From positions 1-56,536 of the forward strand of contig JAKSMX010000017.1 in the NCBI GenBank assembly GCA_024400305.1: a stretch of 56,536 bases of DNA, given 5' to 3'. The notes beneath the pieces are model-generated. The model was not told where the DNA came from and made no database searches. It saw nothing but the letters and a program-made list of their open reading frames with translations. Made by a program: the position numbers and the translations under genes. The stretch is from Bacteroidales bacterium (lineage in GTDB: Bacteria > Bacteroidota > Bacteroidia > Bacteroidales > F082). Of the stretch, positions 34,251 through 42,560 are shown one piece after another (positions within the stretch are counted from its first letter, which is position 1; every line of letters begins with the position of its first letter).

Positions 34251-35462
34251 TTATTTTCCATTAGGCTCTTCGGAGTTAAGGATTTTATGGATTTTTATAA
34301 TCGAGACAATTAACAGTATGTACGCCATCCACAACGCCGCCGTCCAGAGCCACGAAACATGGTCAAGACGCTGATACACAATCGTTTCGCTTTCATGCCG
34401 CGTTATCGGATTGAGCCACAGCGAAGTGCCGTCGCCGAAAGTCACCACGGTGCGAACGTAAACGTCCGTTGTTTTGATGTCGTACGATGTTTCAAAAACC
34501 GAGTCGTTGGAAGTGTGTTTTTCCTCTTTCAAGACATTTCCACCTTGACCGATAAACTGTGCGTTTTCAATTGGTTTTGTGACCCTTACGGAAAAACAAG
34601 TCCCGTTGAGATCCGCTTTCGTGAGATAAGGCATGTCACGTTCAAAACGGATGCGTTTCTCATCCATGTCCTCATCGGCGATCTTCTTGAAATCAACGCC
34701 ACAGGCATTTCCCGAAAGGAGCGCTTCCAAAAGCTGCCCAGCATTGTTCTCTTTTGCGTTAAGATAAGTGACCCTCAAACCAATATCATTGGATTTCAAC
34801 GGATTATGGGTATCATCATCGGCGATGAGATACACAATATGGCCGTTGGAGAGTGCCATGTCCCAATGTTCAGGCGAATTGTCATATCCGTTCAGAGCCT
34901 CCATAATCCGATAGTTGCTCAGATATTTCATGTCCTTGACGCGGTAACTGTTTTTCACGAAAGCCGGGTGTGCGACGCAAGCCACGACATTCTGTTCACC
35001 TAATTTATTAATGGTGTGCTGCTTCATGCTCAACGTCTGCCCGAAGAAATAGTCAACATGACGGACTTTTTTTGTTCCGAGGCAAAGCTGATGAATCTTC
35101 CAAAGATTGTAACCATGCTCATAGCCAGGGATATAACCTTCGTCATCTTTTTCAAAATCATTGACGATGTTATAATCGGAAATGCCGACATGGTCGTAGC
35201 CGAAACTGCGGTACATGCTGTCGTAAACCTCGCTGCTGATGTCGCGGCCGTTGGTCAAGCCGCCGTAACGCTCGGTGTGCCCATGAAAAATGCAACGTTT
35301 CCAAGCCGTCGAATCCATGTTCTGATAAGGATTATGAAGATATTCTCCATGAAAAGGCTGCGGCTCGTCGAACACATAGACAGGCACGAAGATGTTCATC
35401 GCGAAAAGCACGAAAATCACCGCAAGAACTATGTAAAACAGAAATCCGAGAATCTTTTTCAT
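34251..35462 (-). CDS. Membrane-anchored PHP-like phosphoesterase-type protein
   Basis: 403 residues. One membrane helix at the N-terminus (~5-25) and one near the C-terminus (~370-392) flank an extracytoplasmic domain. It resembles PHP phosphoesterases: FHGHTERYGGLTNG (first His motif), H-V-G-I-S-D-Y-N, V-A-H-P-A-F, and I-A-D-D-D-T-H near residue ~215. A C-terminal beta-domain follows. Metal-binding His/Asp residues are therefore conserved at four motifs. PHP-fold hydrolases cleave phosphate esters, but the substrate is unknown and an envelope or glycan role is only inferred from the topology. The start ATG 35462 lies 5 bp after the preceding stop; an in-frame TTG at 35471 overlaps that gene and is less likely. 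Confidence 0.72.
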   Translation of the reverse strand: MKKILGFLFYIVLAVIFVLFAMNIFVPVYVFDEPQPFHGEYLHNPYQNMDSTAWKRCIFHGHTERYGGLTNGRDISSEVYDSMYRSFGYDHVGISDYNIVNDFEKDDEGYIPGYEHGYNLWKIHQLCLGTKKVRHVDYFFGQTLSMKQHTINKLGEQNVVACVAHPAFVKNSYRVKDMKYLSNYRIMEALNGYDNSPEHWDMALSNGHIVYLIADDDTHNPLKSNDIGLRVTYLNAKENNAGQLLEALLSGNACGVDFKKIADEDMDEKRIRFERDMPYLTKADLNGTCFSVRVTKPIENAQFIGQGGNVLKEEKHTSNDSVFETSYDIKTTDVYVRTVVTFGDGTSLWLNPITRHESETIVYQRLDHVSWLWTAALWMAYILLIVSIIKIHKILNSEEPNGK

Positions 35463-35467
35463 GAAAA

Positions 35468-35989
35468 TCAATCGAGGTTAAATATTGCTTTCACCTCGTT
35501 GTAATCGCTGTAATCGCAGTCAGGATGCGCCGCGTATGATGTCGCGTCGATGAGGACGACCTTAAACATCATAGGTTCCTGGTCATAATAGCTCTGCAGG
35601 ACATCCTTATGCTTCTGAAGGTCGGAATTTGTCCAGAAAATCGAGAAGCCGTAATCATAATAGGATGTCTCCAATATCGCTGAATATGAATCTGTTATGA
35701 CCATTGTGAGAGGTAATTGATGCCAAGCATAGACATCGGAACTCGGATTTTCGAGATACACGAGCATTGCGCCGTAATCGACCATATCCACGTCAATTGC
35801 ATCCCAATCGAATGCGATGGCCCAATTCAATGCATCGTCACTCCAATCCCAGTCGGAGAATCTCGTCTCGATTGTAGCTGATTGGACATTTGCGTTGCCG
35901 TCCTGACCTGCCGGACCCATCGGACCGCGCTCGCCTTTACAAGACACGAACAGCACCATTGAAATCAAGATTGCAGTAATATTTCTCAT
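35468..35989 (-). CDS. Small lipoprotein with a collagen-like GPMGPAGQDG segment
   Basis: 173 residues. Signal peptide with lipobox LFVSC (Cys17), followed at once by KGERGPMGPAGQDGN, a short Gly-X-Y collagen-like run. The rest is a beta-rich ~140-residue domain (FSDWDWSDDALNW... to the end) that I do not recognise. The collagen-like stalk plus compact domain is common among Bacteroidota surface lipoproteins. It is the first gene of the leftward operon lipoprotein / PHP-like / FISUMP. The start is ATG 35989, 26 bp after the promoter element, so the TTG at 35998 is not needed. Confidence 0.75.
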   Translation of the reverse strand: MRNITAILISMVLFVSCKGERGPMGPAGQDGNANVQSATIETRFSDWDWSDDALNWAIAFDWDAIDVDMVDYGAMLVYLENPSSDVYAWHQLPLTMVITDSYSAILETSYYDYGFSIFWTNSDLQKHKDVLQSYYDQEPMMFKVVLIDATSYAAHPDCDYSDYNEVKAIFNLD

Positions 35990-36014
35990 GTTTTTCAAAT
36001 TTTTTTAACGACTG

Positions 36015-36023
36015 GCAAAATTA
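36015..36023 (-). promoter_or_regulatory. Promoter -7 element of the lipoprotein/PHP/FISUMP operon
   Basis: TAATTTTGC on the minus strand. Predicted start near 36009 gives a ~20-nt leader. Confidence 0.65.
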
Positions 36024-36069
36024 CACAAATTTTATTTCATAATGAGAAAAATAATCAACAAAAAAGAAG

Positions 36070-36078
36070 TATTTTTGC
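36070..36078 (+). promoter_or_regulatory. Promoter -7 element of the EamA transporter gene
   Basis: TATTTTTGC only 3 bp before ATG 36082, so the transcript would start at about the start codon (leaderless or nearly so). Confidence 0.6.
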
Positions 36079-36081
36079 GGC

Positions 36082-36987
36082 ATGAAAAACAGAAATCACA
36101 TAGTTCATCTTTGCGGTGTTATCGCAATGATTGTCTGGGGGTTATCGTTCATCTGGTCAACACAGGTCTATAAAAACCTGAACCCGACGGCGACGATATT
36201 CCTCCGTTTGGTGGTCGCCACCATCTTTTTCACGGCGATACTTTTCATCTTCCGTCTTAACGAAAGAATCGACAAGAAGCACCTGCGTCTGTTCGCTCTC
36301 GCCGCGCTTTTCGAGCCTTTTTTGTATTTCATCTTCGAAGGCTACGGTTTGAAAAACACCTCCCCCATCATCGGCTCCGCGATAGTCGCGATGATTCCGT
36401 TGGTGACACCCGTCGCCGCAAGCATCTTCCTGAAGGAAAAGATGACCCCGATGAACATCGTCGGACTGTTCGTTTCGTTTTTCGGAGTCGTGACCATGTT
36501 GTTAAACAAGAACTTAGAACTCACGGCATCGCCCAAAGGCGTGATTTTCCTTTGCATAACGGTACTTGTCGCCGTATGTTATTCAATCGCCCTGATCAAA
36601 CTGACAAAACTTTACAAACCATTGACAATCACATGGATGCAGAACATTCTCGGCATGATTTATTTCATACCTTTGGTTATAATAATGGAACAATTTGAGC
36701 CGTCGAATTTCGGCAACGTGAGAGAATATATCGTCCCTTTGGTTTGCCTCGGCGTGTTTTGCAGTGCGATTGCGTACGCTTTGTGGGCTTTTGCCTACAG
36801 CAAGCTCGGCGCGTCGAAAGCGAATGTTTACACTAACCTGATTCCGGTCTTCACGGCGATATTCAGTTATTTCATTATAAATGAAGAACTTACCATTCAG
36901 AAAATCATCGGGATTGTATTGGTTGTCGGCGGTTTGGTGCTTTCGCAGCTGAAAGATTTTAGAGAAAAGAGGAGAGATAAAAGATAA
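36082..36987 (+). CDS. EamA/DMT-family permease
   Basis: 301 residues with ten predicted membrane helices in two EamA repeats. Repeat 1 starts L-C-G-V-I-A-M-I-V-W-G-L-S-F-I-W and includes F-L-R-L-V-V-A-T. Repeat 2 starts near F-L-C-I-T-V-L-V-A-V-C-Y-S and ends Y-T-N-L-I-P-V-F-T-A-I-F-S-Y-F with a C-terminal I-I-G-I-V-L-V-V-G-G. DMT permeases export or import small metabolites such as amino acids or bases; substrate unknown. The ATG at 36082 is needed for a complete first helix, yet it sits at the predicted transcription start. The next Met (36127) would cut helix 1, so a leaderless mRNA is likelier. Confidence 0.88.
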   Translation: MKNRNHIVHLCGVIAMIVWGLSFIWSTQVYKNLNPTATIFLRLVVATIFFTAILFIFRLNERIDKKHLRLFALAALFEPFLYFIFEGYGLKNTSPIIGSAIVAMIPLVTPVAASIFLKEKMTPMNIVGLFVSFFGVVTMLLNKNLELTASPKGVIFLCITVLVAVCYSIALIKLTKLYKPLTITWMQNILGMIYFIPLVIIMEQFEPSNFGNVREYIVPLVCLGVFCSAIAYALWAFAYSKLGASKANVYTNLIPVFTAIFSYFIINEELTIQKIIGIVLVVGGLVLSQLKDFREKRRDKR

Positions 36988-37303
36988 GAGAGATGTGTTC
37001 TGATGTGAAAAATGTGTCGGCTACGCCGAATGTGCGCAAAGCGACGAATTGAAACAATTTGCAAAATAAAATGAACCGCGAGCGGTTCCATATCCGTAGA
37101 TAAATGAATTTGAATACAACAACAAACATTGGAGAACCGCGTAGCGGTTCCATATCCATAGCAACATGATTTATCATGTGCGGTTCCATATCCGTAGATA
37201 AATGAATTTGAATACAACAACAAACATTGAAGAACCGCGTAGCGGTTCCATATCCGTAGCAACATGATTTATCATGTGCGGTTCCATATCCATAAAAAAA
37301 ATT
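36988..37303. repeat. Intergenic region with a 98-bp tandem repeat and palindromes
   Basis: Contains two full 98-bp units (37084-37181 and 37182-37279, a few substitutions apart) plus the first ~14 bp of a third copy. Each unit carries a GAACCGC-GTA-GCGGTTC palindrome and a CATGAT/ATCATG hairpin. Upstream lie related palindromes, TCGGC-TAC-GCCGA and GAACCGC-GA-GCGGTTC (37072-37088). No gene is seen; on the minus strand the units give a repetitive pseudo-peptide without stops, which I judge non-coding. Confidence 0.85.
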
Positions 37304-38077
37304 ATGATCACAAGCAAGACAAATCCTAAAATAAAGAATATCATCAAGTTGGAGAAAGCCTCCGAGCGTCGCGAGCAGAACCGCATCCTGATTGAGGGTC
37401 GCCGCGAGATTGAACGTGCCGTGGCGTGCGGTTTTGAAATCGACACCTTATTTATATGTCCCGAGATAGCGAAAGACGGAGCGACGATTCCCGCCAGCAG
37501 CGTCGAGGAAGTGAGCGTCGATGTCTTCGACAAGATCGCATACCGTGAAGGCAGCGACGGACTTCTTGCCGTCGCGATTCCGAGATACGCCGACCTGCAG
37601 TCGTTCAAGCCAAAGAAAAAGAACCCGCTCATCATCGTTCTCGAGACCGTCGAGAAGCCCGGCAACCTCGGCGCCGTTATGCGCACCGCCGATGCCGCCG
37701 GTGTCGATGCCGTCATCATCGCCGACCAAAGGACAGACCTGTTCAACCCGAATGCCGTGAGGGCGAGCGTGGGCGCAATTTTTTCAGTGCCCTTGTTCGC
37801 CTGTTCTTCGGAAGAATGCATCAAATGGCTGAAGGACAACGACATAACGATTTACTGCACGTATCTCAAAGCCTCCATCGACTATCTCGACGCCGACTTC
37901 AGGAAAGCCTCGGCCATCGTGATGGGCACGGAGGCGACAGGCATCTCCGAGCAATGGGTGGAGGCCGCCGACCAGAACATCATCATCCCGATGAACGGCA
38001 TCGCCGACTCGCTCAACGTCAGCGTGTGTACCGCAATCGTGACATTTGAGGCAGTGAGACAAAGGAGGAGACCATGA
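37304..38077 (+). CDS. TrmH/SpoU-family RNA 2'-O-methyltransferase
   Basis: 257 residues. The N-terminal substrate-binding domain (~1-100) has NPKIKNIIKL and R-I-L-I-E-G-R-R-E-I. The SPOUT methyltransferase domain follows, with motif 1 VLETVEKPGNLGAVMRTADA, motif 2 IVMGTEATGIS and motif 3 IIIPMNGIADSLNVSVCTAI. It transfers methyl from S-adenosylmethionine to a ribose 2'-OH in rRNA or tRNA; the target base is not deducible. The start is ATG 37304, placed just after the 98-bp tandem repeat, which must form its leader. The stop overlaps the next ATG (ATGA 38074-38077). Confidence 0.9.
   Translation: MITSKTNPKIKNIIKLEKASERREQNRILIEGRREIERAVACGFEIDTLFICPEIAKDGATIPASSVEEVSVDVFDKIAYREGSDGLLAVAIPRYADLQSFKPKKKNPLIIVLETVEKPGNLGAVMRTADAAGVDAVIIADQRTDLFNPNAVRASVGAIFSVPLFACSSEECIKWLKDNDITIYCTYLKASIDYLDADFRKASAIVMGTEATGISEQWVEAADQNIIIPMNGIADSLNVSVCTAIVTFEAVRQRRRP
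38061..38070 (+). promoter_or_regulatory. Shine-Dalgarno-like site of the thioesterase gene
   Basis: AAAGGAGGAG inside the end of the upstream gene, 3 bp before ATG 38074. It supports translational coupling. Confidence 0.65.
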
Positions 38078-38805
38078 ACAACTCTCATTCAAAAAACATA
38101 AAGGTTCTTTCAACCTACTGCGACCCGATACTGAGGTTAAGCCCAGTGATGATGCTCACCCTTTTCGAGGAAATCGCCGACGAACACGCAATGGAACTCG
38201 ACATCGACGCCCCGACATTGAGAAGACGCGACAAGGCATATTGGGTCGTGAGGCAGGTGAGATTGGAACTCAATGATGTCATCAGAGACCACGACGACAT
38301 CACAGTAAAGACATGGCCCGCGGAAGCCAACGGTTTCCGCTGCGGCAGGTCATACCAGATATTCAACCAAAACCAAAACGAACCGGCTGTGAAGGCGTTC
38401 GCTGAATGGGTTCTCATCGATTCCGAAACGAAAAAAATCAGACCGGCTAATTCAATAAAAAGACCTGATATACAATATATTAAAGAAAAAGCCGTCGAGA
38501 CGCCGTTCCGCCGTTTCAAAAACATCTTCACAGAAGACGATTTCGTTTACGAACGCATCGTCCGCCCCTGCGAAATCGACGTCTCACACCACACCAACAA
38601 CGTAAAATACTGCGCCATGCTCCTCGACTCGTTTTCCGTCAAGGAACTCGAAGAAATGATTATCAAGGAGTTGGAGATTTATTACGAAGCTGAAAGTCAC
38701 GAAGGCGACGTGCTGCGCATCTACCGCAAAGCTGTCGGGAACGGATGGCAGCTCGCAATAAAACGCGGCGATGATGTCGTCACAATGGGATTCATCGGCA
38801 TCTAA
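38074..38805 (+). CDS. Acyl-ACP thioesterase
   Basis: 243 residues, double hot-dog fold. Repeat 1 opens with the Y-C-D-P-I-L-R-L-S-P strand and the helix M-M-L-T-L-F-E-E-I-A-D-E-H-A. Repeat 2 opens E-R-I-V-R-P-C-E-I-D-V-S-H-H-T-N-N-V-K-Y, which aligns with the bacterial acyl-ACP thioesterase motif D-x-N-x-H-V-N-N-x-x-Y. The usual Asn-His pair reads Ser-His-His here, with Asn-Asn conserved. It releases fatty acids from acyl carrier protein and so sets chain length. The gene overlaps the TrmH-family gene and carries its own strong Shine-Dalgarno. Confidence 0.85.
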   Translation: MNNSHSKNIKVLSTYCDPILRLSPVMMLTLFEEIADEHAMELDIDAPTLRRRDKAYWVVRQVRLELNDVIRDHDDITVKTWPAEANGFRCGRSYQIFNQNQNEPAVKAFAEWVLIDSETKKIRPANSIKRPDIQYIKEKAVETPFRRFKNIFTEDDFVYERIVRPCEIDVSHHTNNVKYCAMLLDSFSVKELEEMIIKELEIYYEAESHEGDVLRIYRKAVGNGWQLAIKRGDDVVTMGFIGI

Positions 38806-38827
38806 CCACCTCAAACCCCTAAAATTC

Positions 38828-39280
38828 CTAACGACCTAAGATTTGTTGCGCCGAATTTTTCGTGTCAACCTTATTGATTATGTCGGTGATAACGCCGTTT
38901 TCGTCTATGATGAAAGTGGTGCGGATCATTCCCATATATGTCTTGCCGTATAGTTTCTTCTCGCCCCATGCACCGAACGTCTCACTCAAAACATGTTCAG
39001 TATCAGCGATTAAGCTGAACGGAAGCTCGTATTTCGCCTTGAATCCCTGATGCGACTTCGCGCTGTCCTTGCTCACGCCTATCACAGCGAAACCGGCGTT
39101 TTCGAGTTCGTTCATGCCGTCGCGCAGAGAACACGCCTCCGCCGTGCAACCCGACGTGTTATCCTTCGGATAGAAATACAAAACCACTTTTTTCCCGGCG
39201 AAATCAGACATCTTTATCGTCTCGCCATTTTCATTTACACCGAGAATTTCCGGTGCTTTATCCCCAATTTTCAAAGACAT
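38828..39280 (-). CDS. bcp: Thioredoxin-dependent thiol peroxidase (Bcp-type peroxiredoxin)
   Basis: 150 residues, normal Bcp/PrxQ size. Peroxidatic Cys45 and resolving Cys50 lie in SGCTAEACSLRDG (the C-x4-C pattern), with YPKDNTSGCT and I-G-V-S-K-D-S-A-K-S-H. The C-terminal T-F-I-I-D-E-N-G-V-I completes the fold. It reduces H2O2 and organic hydroperoxides using thioredoxin in the cytoplasm. It is a single-gene unit with its own promoter. Confidence 0.95.
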   Translation of the reverse strand: MSLKIGDKAPEILGVNENGETIKMSDFAGKKVVLYFYPKDNTSGCTAEACSLRDGMNELENAGFAVIGVSKDSAKSHQGFKAKYELPFSLIADTEHVLSETFGAWGEKKLYGKTYMGMIRTTFIIDENGVITDIINKVDTKNSAQQILGR

Positions 39281-39295
39281 AGTGAATAATTTTCC

Positions 39296-39304
39296 GCAAA
39301 AATA
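39296..39304 (-). promoter_or_regulatory. Promoter -7 element of bcp
   Basis: TATTTTTGC on the minus strand, 15 bp before the ATG. Confidence 0.65.
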
Positions 39305-39335
39305 AATAAAAACATGAAGCGACGGCTTTTTTTTT

Positions 39336-39344
39336 TATTTTTGC
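39336..39344 (+). promoter_or_regulatory. Promoter -7 element of the lipid kinase gene
   Basis: TATTTTTGC, 22 bp before ATG 39367; divergent from the bcp promoter. Confidence 0.65.
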
Positions 39345-39366
39345 AAAATATTTAGAAAACGAGAAA

Positions 39367-40272
39367 ATGAAGCATATTTTCATGGTAAATACAGTCGCAG
39401 GAAAACACTCTTGCCTTGATGAGGTCAAGGAAGCCGTTTCCCGTGACAGAAATTTCAGTGATTATGAAATATATACGCCGGAATCAGCGTCAGACAACAC
39501 CGATTTCATCAAAAAATATCTTGAAGAACATCCCGATGAAGAGACTCGTTTCTACGCCTGCGGCGGTGACGGTACTGCAAACAAAGTAGCTTCAGGTGTC
39601 GTTGGGCATCCCAACGCCAGCATGACGATTCTCGCCCACGGCAGCGGCAACGATTACATCAAATATTACGCTGATTTGCAGACATTTCAGAACACCGACA
39701 AGGTTCTTCACGGCGAGGAACACAAGGTTGACATCATGAAAGCCAACGACAGATATGCTCTCAACGCAACGCATTTCGGCCTCGATGCCGTCGTCGCGAA
39801 AGCGATGAACAAAATACGCCGCCACACTATCTTCGGCGGGAAGATGTGCTATCCTTTCGCGGTGGTCTGGGGGTTCCTCACCGGAATGCGTACCAAATGC
39901 ACCGTCTATGCCGATGGCGAGAAACTCAACGACGGCAAGATATGCCTGTGCACCGTCGCCAACGGCAAATACGTCGGCGGAAGCTACAAATGCGCGCCGA
40001 AATCAAAGAACGACGACGGTCTCCTCGAAGTCTGCCTCGTGAAACCATTGTCAAGATTCAGATTCCCGTTTTTAATCAAGACATATACCGAAGGCTCACA
40101 TTTGGACAACCCGAAATTCAAAAACCTGATTGTGTATCGCAGGGCGAAACAAGTCGTCATCGAAGGCGGAAAGAATTTCTGCGTCTCACTTGACGGCGAG
40201 ATTATGGAAGCGCAACGCATAGTCGTTGACAACATGCAGCAGGCGATAAGATTCGTCGCGCCGACAGTTTAG
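39367..40272 (+). CDS. Diacylglycerol/lipid kinase family protein (YegS/DagK-like)
   Basis: 301 residues. The DAGK catalytic motif CGGDGTANKVASGV lies at ~76-89, with the second motif A-H-G-S-G-N-D-Y. The C-terminal beta domain includes V-G-G-S-Y-K-C-A-P-K-S-K-N-D-D-G-L-L-E-V and F-C-V-S-L-D-G-E. It phosphorylates a lipid (diacylglycerol or a related alcohol) with ATP at the inner membrane; the preferred lipid is not deducible. It is followed by a GAGAGT-type repeat region. Confidence 0.9.
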   Translation: MKHIFMVNTVAGKHSCLDEVKEAVSRDRNFSDYEIYTPESASDNTDFIKKYLEEHPDEETRFYACGGDGTANKVASGVVGHPNASMTILAHGSGNDYIKYYADLQTFQNTDKVLHGEEHKVDIMKANDRYALNATHFGLDAVVAKAMNKIRRHTIFGGKMCYPFAVVWGFLTGMRTKCTVYADGEKLNDGKICLCTVANGKYVGGSYKCAPKSKNDDGLLEVCLVKPLSRFRFPFLIKTYTEGSHLDNPKFKNLIVYRRAKQVVIEGGKNFCVSLDGEIMEAQRIVVDNMQQAIRFVAPTV

Positions 40273-40371
40273 TTTGAAGTGTTGAGAGTTGAGAGTGAAG
40301 TTTGGAGTTTTTTAGATAGTCTGATAAATATTAGTTTGAAGTGTTGAGAGTTGAGAGTGGAGTTTTTAGTT
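40271..40371. repeat. GAGAGT-type intergenic repeat, two direct copies
   Basis: Two copies of an approximately 35-bp element AGTTTGAAGTGTTGAGAGTT...GAGTTT (40271-40306 and 40333-40368) stand between the lipid kinase and the acyl-CoA synthetase. A third, inverted relative lies at 46941-47034. Confidence 0.75.
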
Positions 40372-40410
40372 TGAAAATTATAAAGTAAAGGCAATTTAAA
40401 ATAAAATATC

Positions 40411-42471
40411 ATGATAGCAAAAGAATTACTGGATCCGAAGAGCATCGTAGTGGTCGGTGCTTCGAGCGACGTCCACAAACCGGGCGGACGCGTCCTCAAG
40501 AATTTACTTGAAAGCCCTTTCAAGGGTCAGGTTTATACGGTGAACCCGAAAGAGACTGAAGTTCAAGGCGTTAAATGTTATGCGAGTGTGAACGACCTCC
40601 CGCAGGTTGACTGCGCCATCATCGCGATAGCAGCGAAATACTGCCCTGCGACAGTCGATACGTTGGCGTTGCAGAAAGGTACGAAAGGCTTCATCATCAT
40701 CTCGGCGGGCTTCGGCGAGGAGAACGAGGAAGGCAAGGAGTTCGAGCGTCACATCACCGCCACCGTCAACAGCGTCGGCGGCAGCCTGATCGGCCCCAAC
40801 TGCACCGGCTTCCTCTGCCAGAACTACTGCGGAGCCTTCGACGCCCCAATCCCGCACCTCGACCCTCACGGCGTTGACTTCATCACCGGCTCGGGAGCGA
40901 CGGCGGTGTTCATCAAGGAATACGGCATCACCAACGGATTGTCGTTCAACAGCGTGTGGGCCGTCGGCAACTCGGCGCAGATCGGCATCGAAGACGTGCT
41001 CGAACATTTGGATGAGACATTCGACCCTGAAAAGAGTTCGAGAGTCATCATGCTTTACATGGAGAAGATCGGCAATCCGGAGAAGCTTCTGAAGCACTCA
41101 CGCTCACTCATATTGAAAGGCTGCAAGATCGCGGCGATCAAGTCGGGCGGCTCGGCTGCTGGCAGCCGCGCGGCATCGTCACACACCGGCGCGTTGGCCA
41201 CCAACGACGCTATTGTTGACGCCCTGTTCCGCAAGGCCGGCATCGTGCGTTGCCACAACCGTCAGGAACTCACAACCGTGTGCGCCATCTTCATGCACCC
41301 CGAGGTGAAAGGCAAGAACATGGCAGTCATCACCCACGCCGGCGGTCCGGCCGTCATGCTCACCGACACTTTGTCGAACAACGGCATGGACGTCCCGCAC
41401 CTCGAAGGCCCCAAGGCGGAAGCCCTTCTGTCGAAGCTCTTCGCCGGCTCATCAGTCGGCAACCCGATTGACTTCCTCGCGACAGGCACGGCAGAACAGC
41501 TCGGTCACATCATCGACGCATGCGAGAACGACTTCGACAACATCGACTGCATGTGCGTCATCTTCGGCTCGCCGGGACTGTTCCCTAACTGGGAGGTTTA
41601 CGAGGTCCTCGACCAAAAGATGAAGACCTGCAAGAAGCCTATCTTCCCCATTCTGCCTTCGATCATCAATGTCAAAGATGAAATCGCAGATTTCATCAAC
41701 AACAAACACCGCATCAACTTCCCTGAAGAATGTGTCTTCGGCAACGCCTTGTGCAAGATCTACAACACGCCGAAGCCGCAGCCAGAGAACGTCGAGATGC
41801 CGAAAGTCGATACAGCCCGCATCCGCAAGTGCATCGACAGCTGCGAGAACGGCTACATCGGACCTGACAAGATTTACGAACTCCTGGACGCAGCAGGCAT
41901 CGCACAGAAGCAGATCCGCGTCGTTGACCAGAAACAGCAGGCATTGGACTTCGCCAATGAGGTCGGATATCCGCTCGTGATGAAGGTCGTAGGTCCAGTC
42001 CACAAGTCAGATGTCGGCGGCGTGACATTGAACGTCCGCGACATCGACACCGTCGCCAAGGAGTTTGACCGTCTGATGGCCATCAAAGACACATACGCTG
42101 TTGAGATGTACCCGATGCTCGACGGCACGGAGGTTTATATCGGCGCCATCCGCGACCCGAAGTTCGGTCATCAGGTGTTCTTCGGTCTCGGCGGCATCTT
42201 CATCGAGGTGTTGAAAGACGTGCAGAGCGCACTCGTCCCGGTCAGCGCGCCGGAGGCGAAAGACATGCTCACGAAGCTGCGCGGCTACAAGATTCTCCAG
42301 GGTGTCCGCGGCCAGCAGCCAGTTAACATCGACGTTTATGCGGAGCAGGTGGCACGCGTCGCCGCTTTGGTGATGGCAGCACCTGAAATCGCTGAGATGG
42401 ATCTCAACCCGTTGCTCGGCAACCCGAAGAACGTGGTGGCAGTCGATGCGAGAATAAGAATCGAAAAGTAA
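40411..42471 (+). CDS. ADP-forming acyl-CoA synthetase (alpha-beta fusion, ACD type)
   Basis: 686 residues. The alpha part (~1-455) has a CoA-binding domain (S-I-V-V-V-G-A-S-S, T-V-N-P) and succinyl-CoA-ligase-like domains. The phosphohistidine His258 is in AASSHTGALATND, as in the family. The beta part (~460-686) is an ATP-grasp domain with Y-P-L-V-M-K-V-V-G-P-V-H-K-S-D-V-G-G-V and the end A-E-M-D-L-N-P-L-L. ACD converts acetyl- or other acyl-CoA plus ADP plus phosphate to the acid plus ATP, an energy-conserving step of amino-acid and sugar fermentation. Substrate specificity is unknown. No -7 promoter element was found in the short gap, so its promoter may lie in the upstream repeat. Confidence 0.92.
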   Translation: MIAKELLDPKSIVVVGASSDVHKPGGRVLKNLLESPFKGQVYTVNPKETEVQGVKCYASVNDLPQVDCAIIAIAAKYCPATVDTLALQKGTKGFIIISAGFGEENEEGKEFERHITATVNSVGGSLIGPNCTGFLCQNYCGAFDAPIPHLDPHGVDFITGSGATAVFIKEYGITNGLSFNSVWAVGNSAQIGIEDVLEHLDETFDPEKSSRVIMLYMEKIGNPEKLLKHSRSLILKGCKIAAIKSGGSAAGSRAASSHTGALATNDAIVDALFRKAGIVRCHNRQELTTVCAIFMHPEVKGKNMAVITHAGGPAVMLTDTLSNNGMDVPHLEGPKAEALLSKLFAGSSVGNPIDFLATGTAEQLGHIIDACENDFDNIDCMCVIFGSPGLFPNWEVYEVLDQKMKTCKKPIFPILPSIINVKDEIADFINNKHRINFPEECVFGNALCKIYNTPKPQPENVEMPKVDTARIRKCIDSCENGYIGPDKIYELLDAAGIAQKQIRVVDQKQQALDFANEVGYPLVMKVVGPVHKSDVGGVTLNVRDIDTVAKEFDRLMAIKDTYAVEMYPMLDGTEVYIGAIRDPKFGHQVFFGLGGIFIEVLKDVQSALVPVSAPEAKDMLTKLRGYKILQGVRGQQPVNIDVYAEQVARVAALVMAAPEIAEMDLNPLLGNPKNVVAVDARIRIEK

Positions 42472-42480
42472 GTTTTAAAT

Positions 42481-42560
42481 AACTCACGCAGATTCCGCAG
42501 ATTTTACGCGAATTTTTTAAGTTTTATCAATCCGCATCAGATTTGCAGAGTCTGCGTGAT
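42481..42560. repeat. CGCAGATT-type repeat with inverted arms
   Basis: TCACGCAGA (42484-42492) pairs with TCTGCGTGA (42551-42559). The loop contains further CGCAGATT words. Related words occur at 22040-22050 and 43267-43311, so this is a dispersed repeat family, here also able to act as a terminator. Confidence 0.65.

Noticed and set aside
34359-35504. Plus-strand frames opposite the PHP-like gene
   Set aside because: The minus-strand gene has clear membrane segments and His/Asp motifs; the plus-strand frames have none.
36897-37265. Minus-strand repetitive peptide in the 98-bp repeats
   Set aside because: Open only because the 98-bp unit lacks stops in that frame across the tandem copies; palindromes and lack of start and promoter argue for non-coding.
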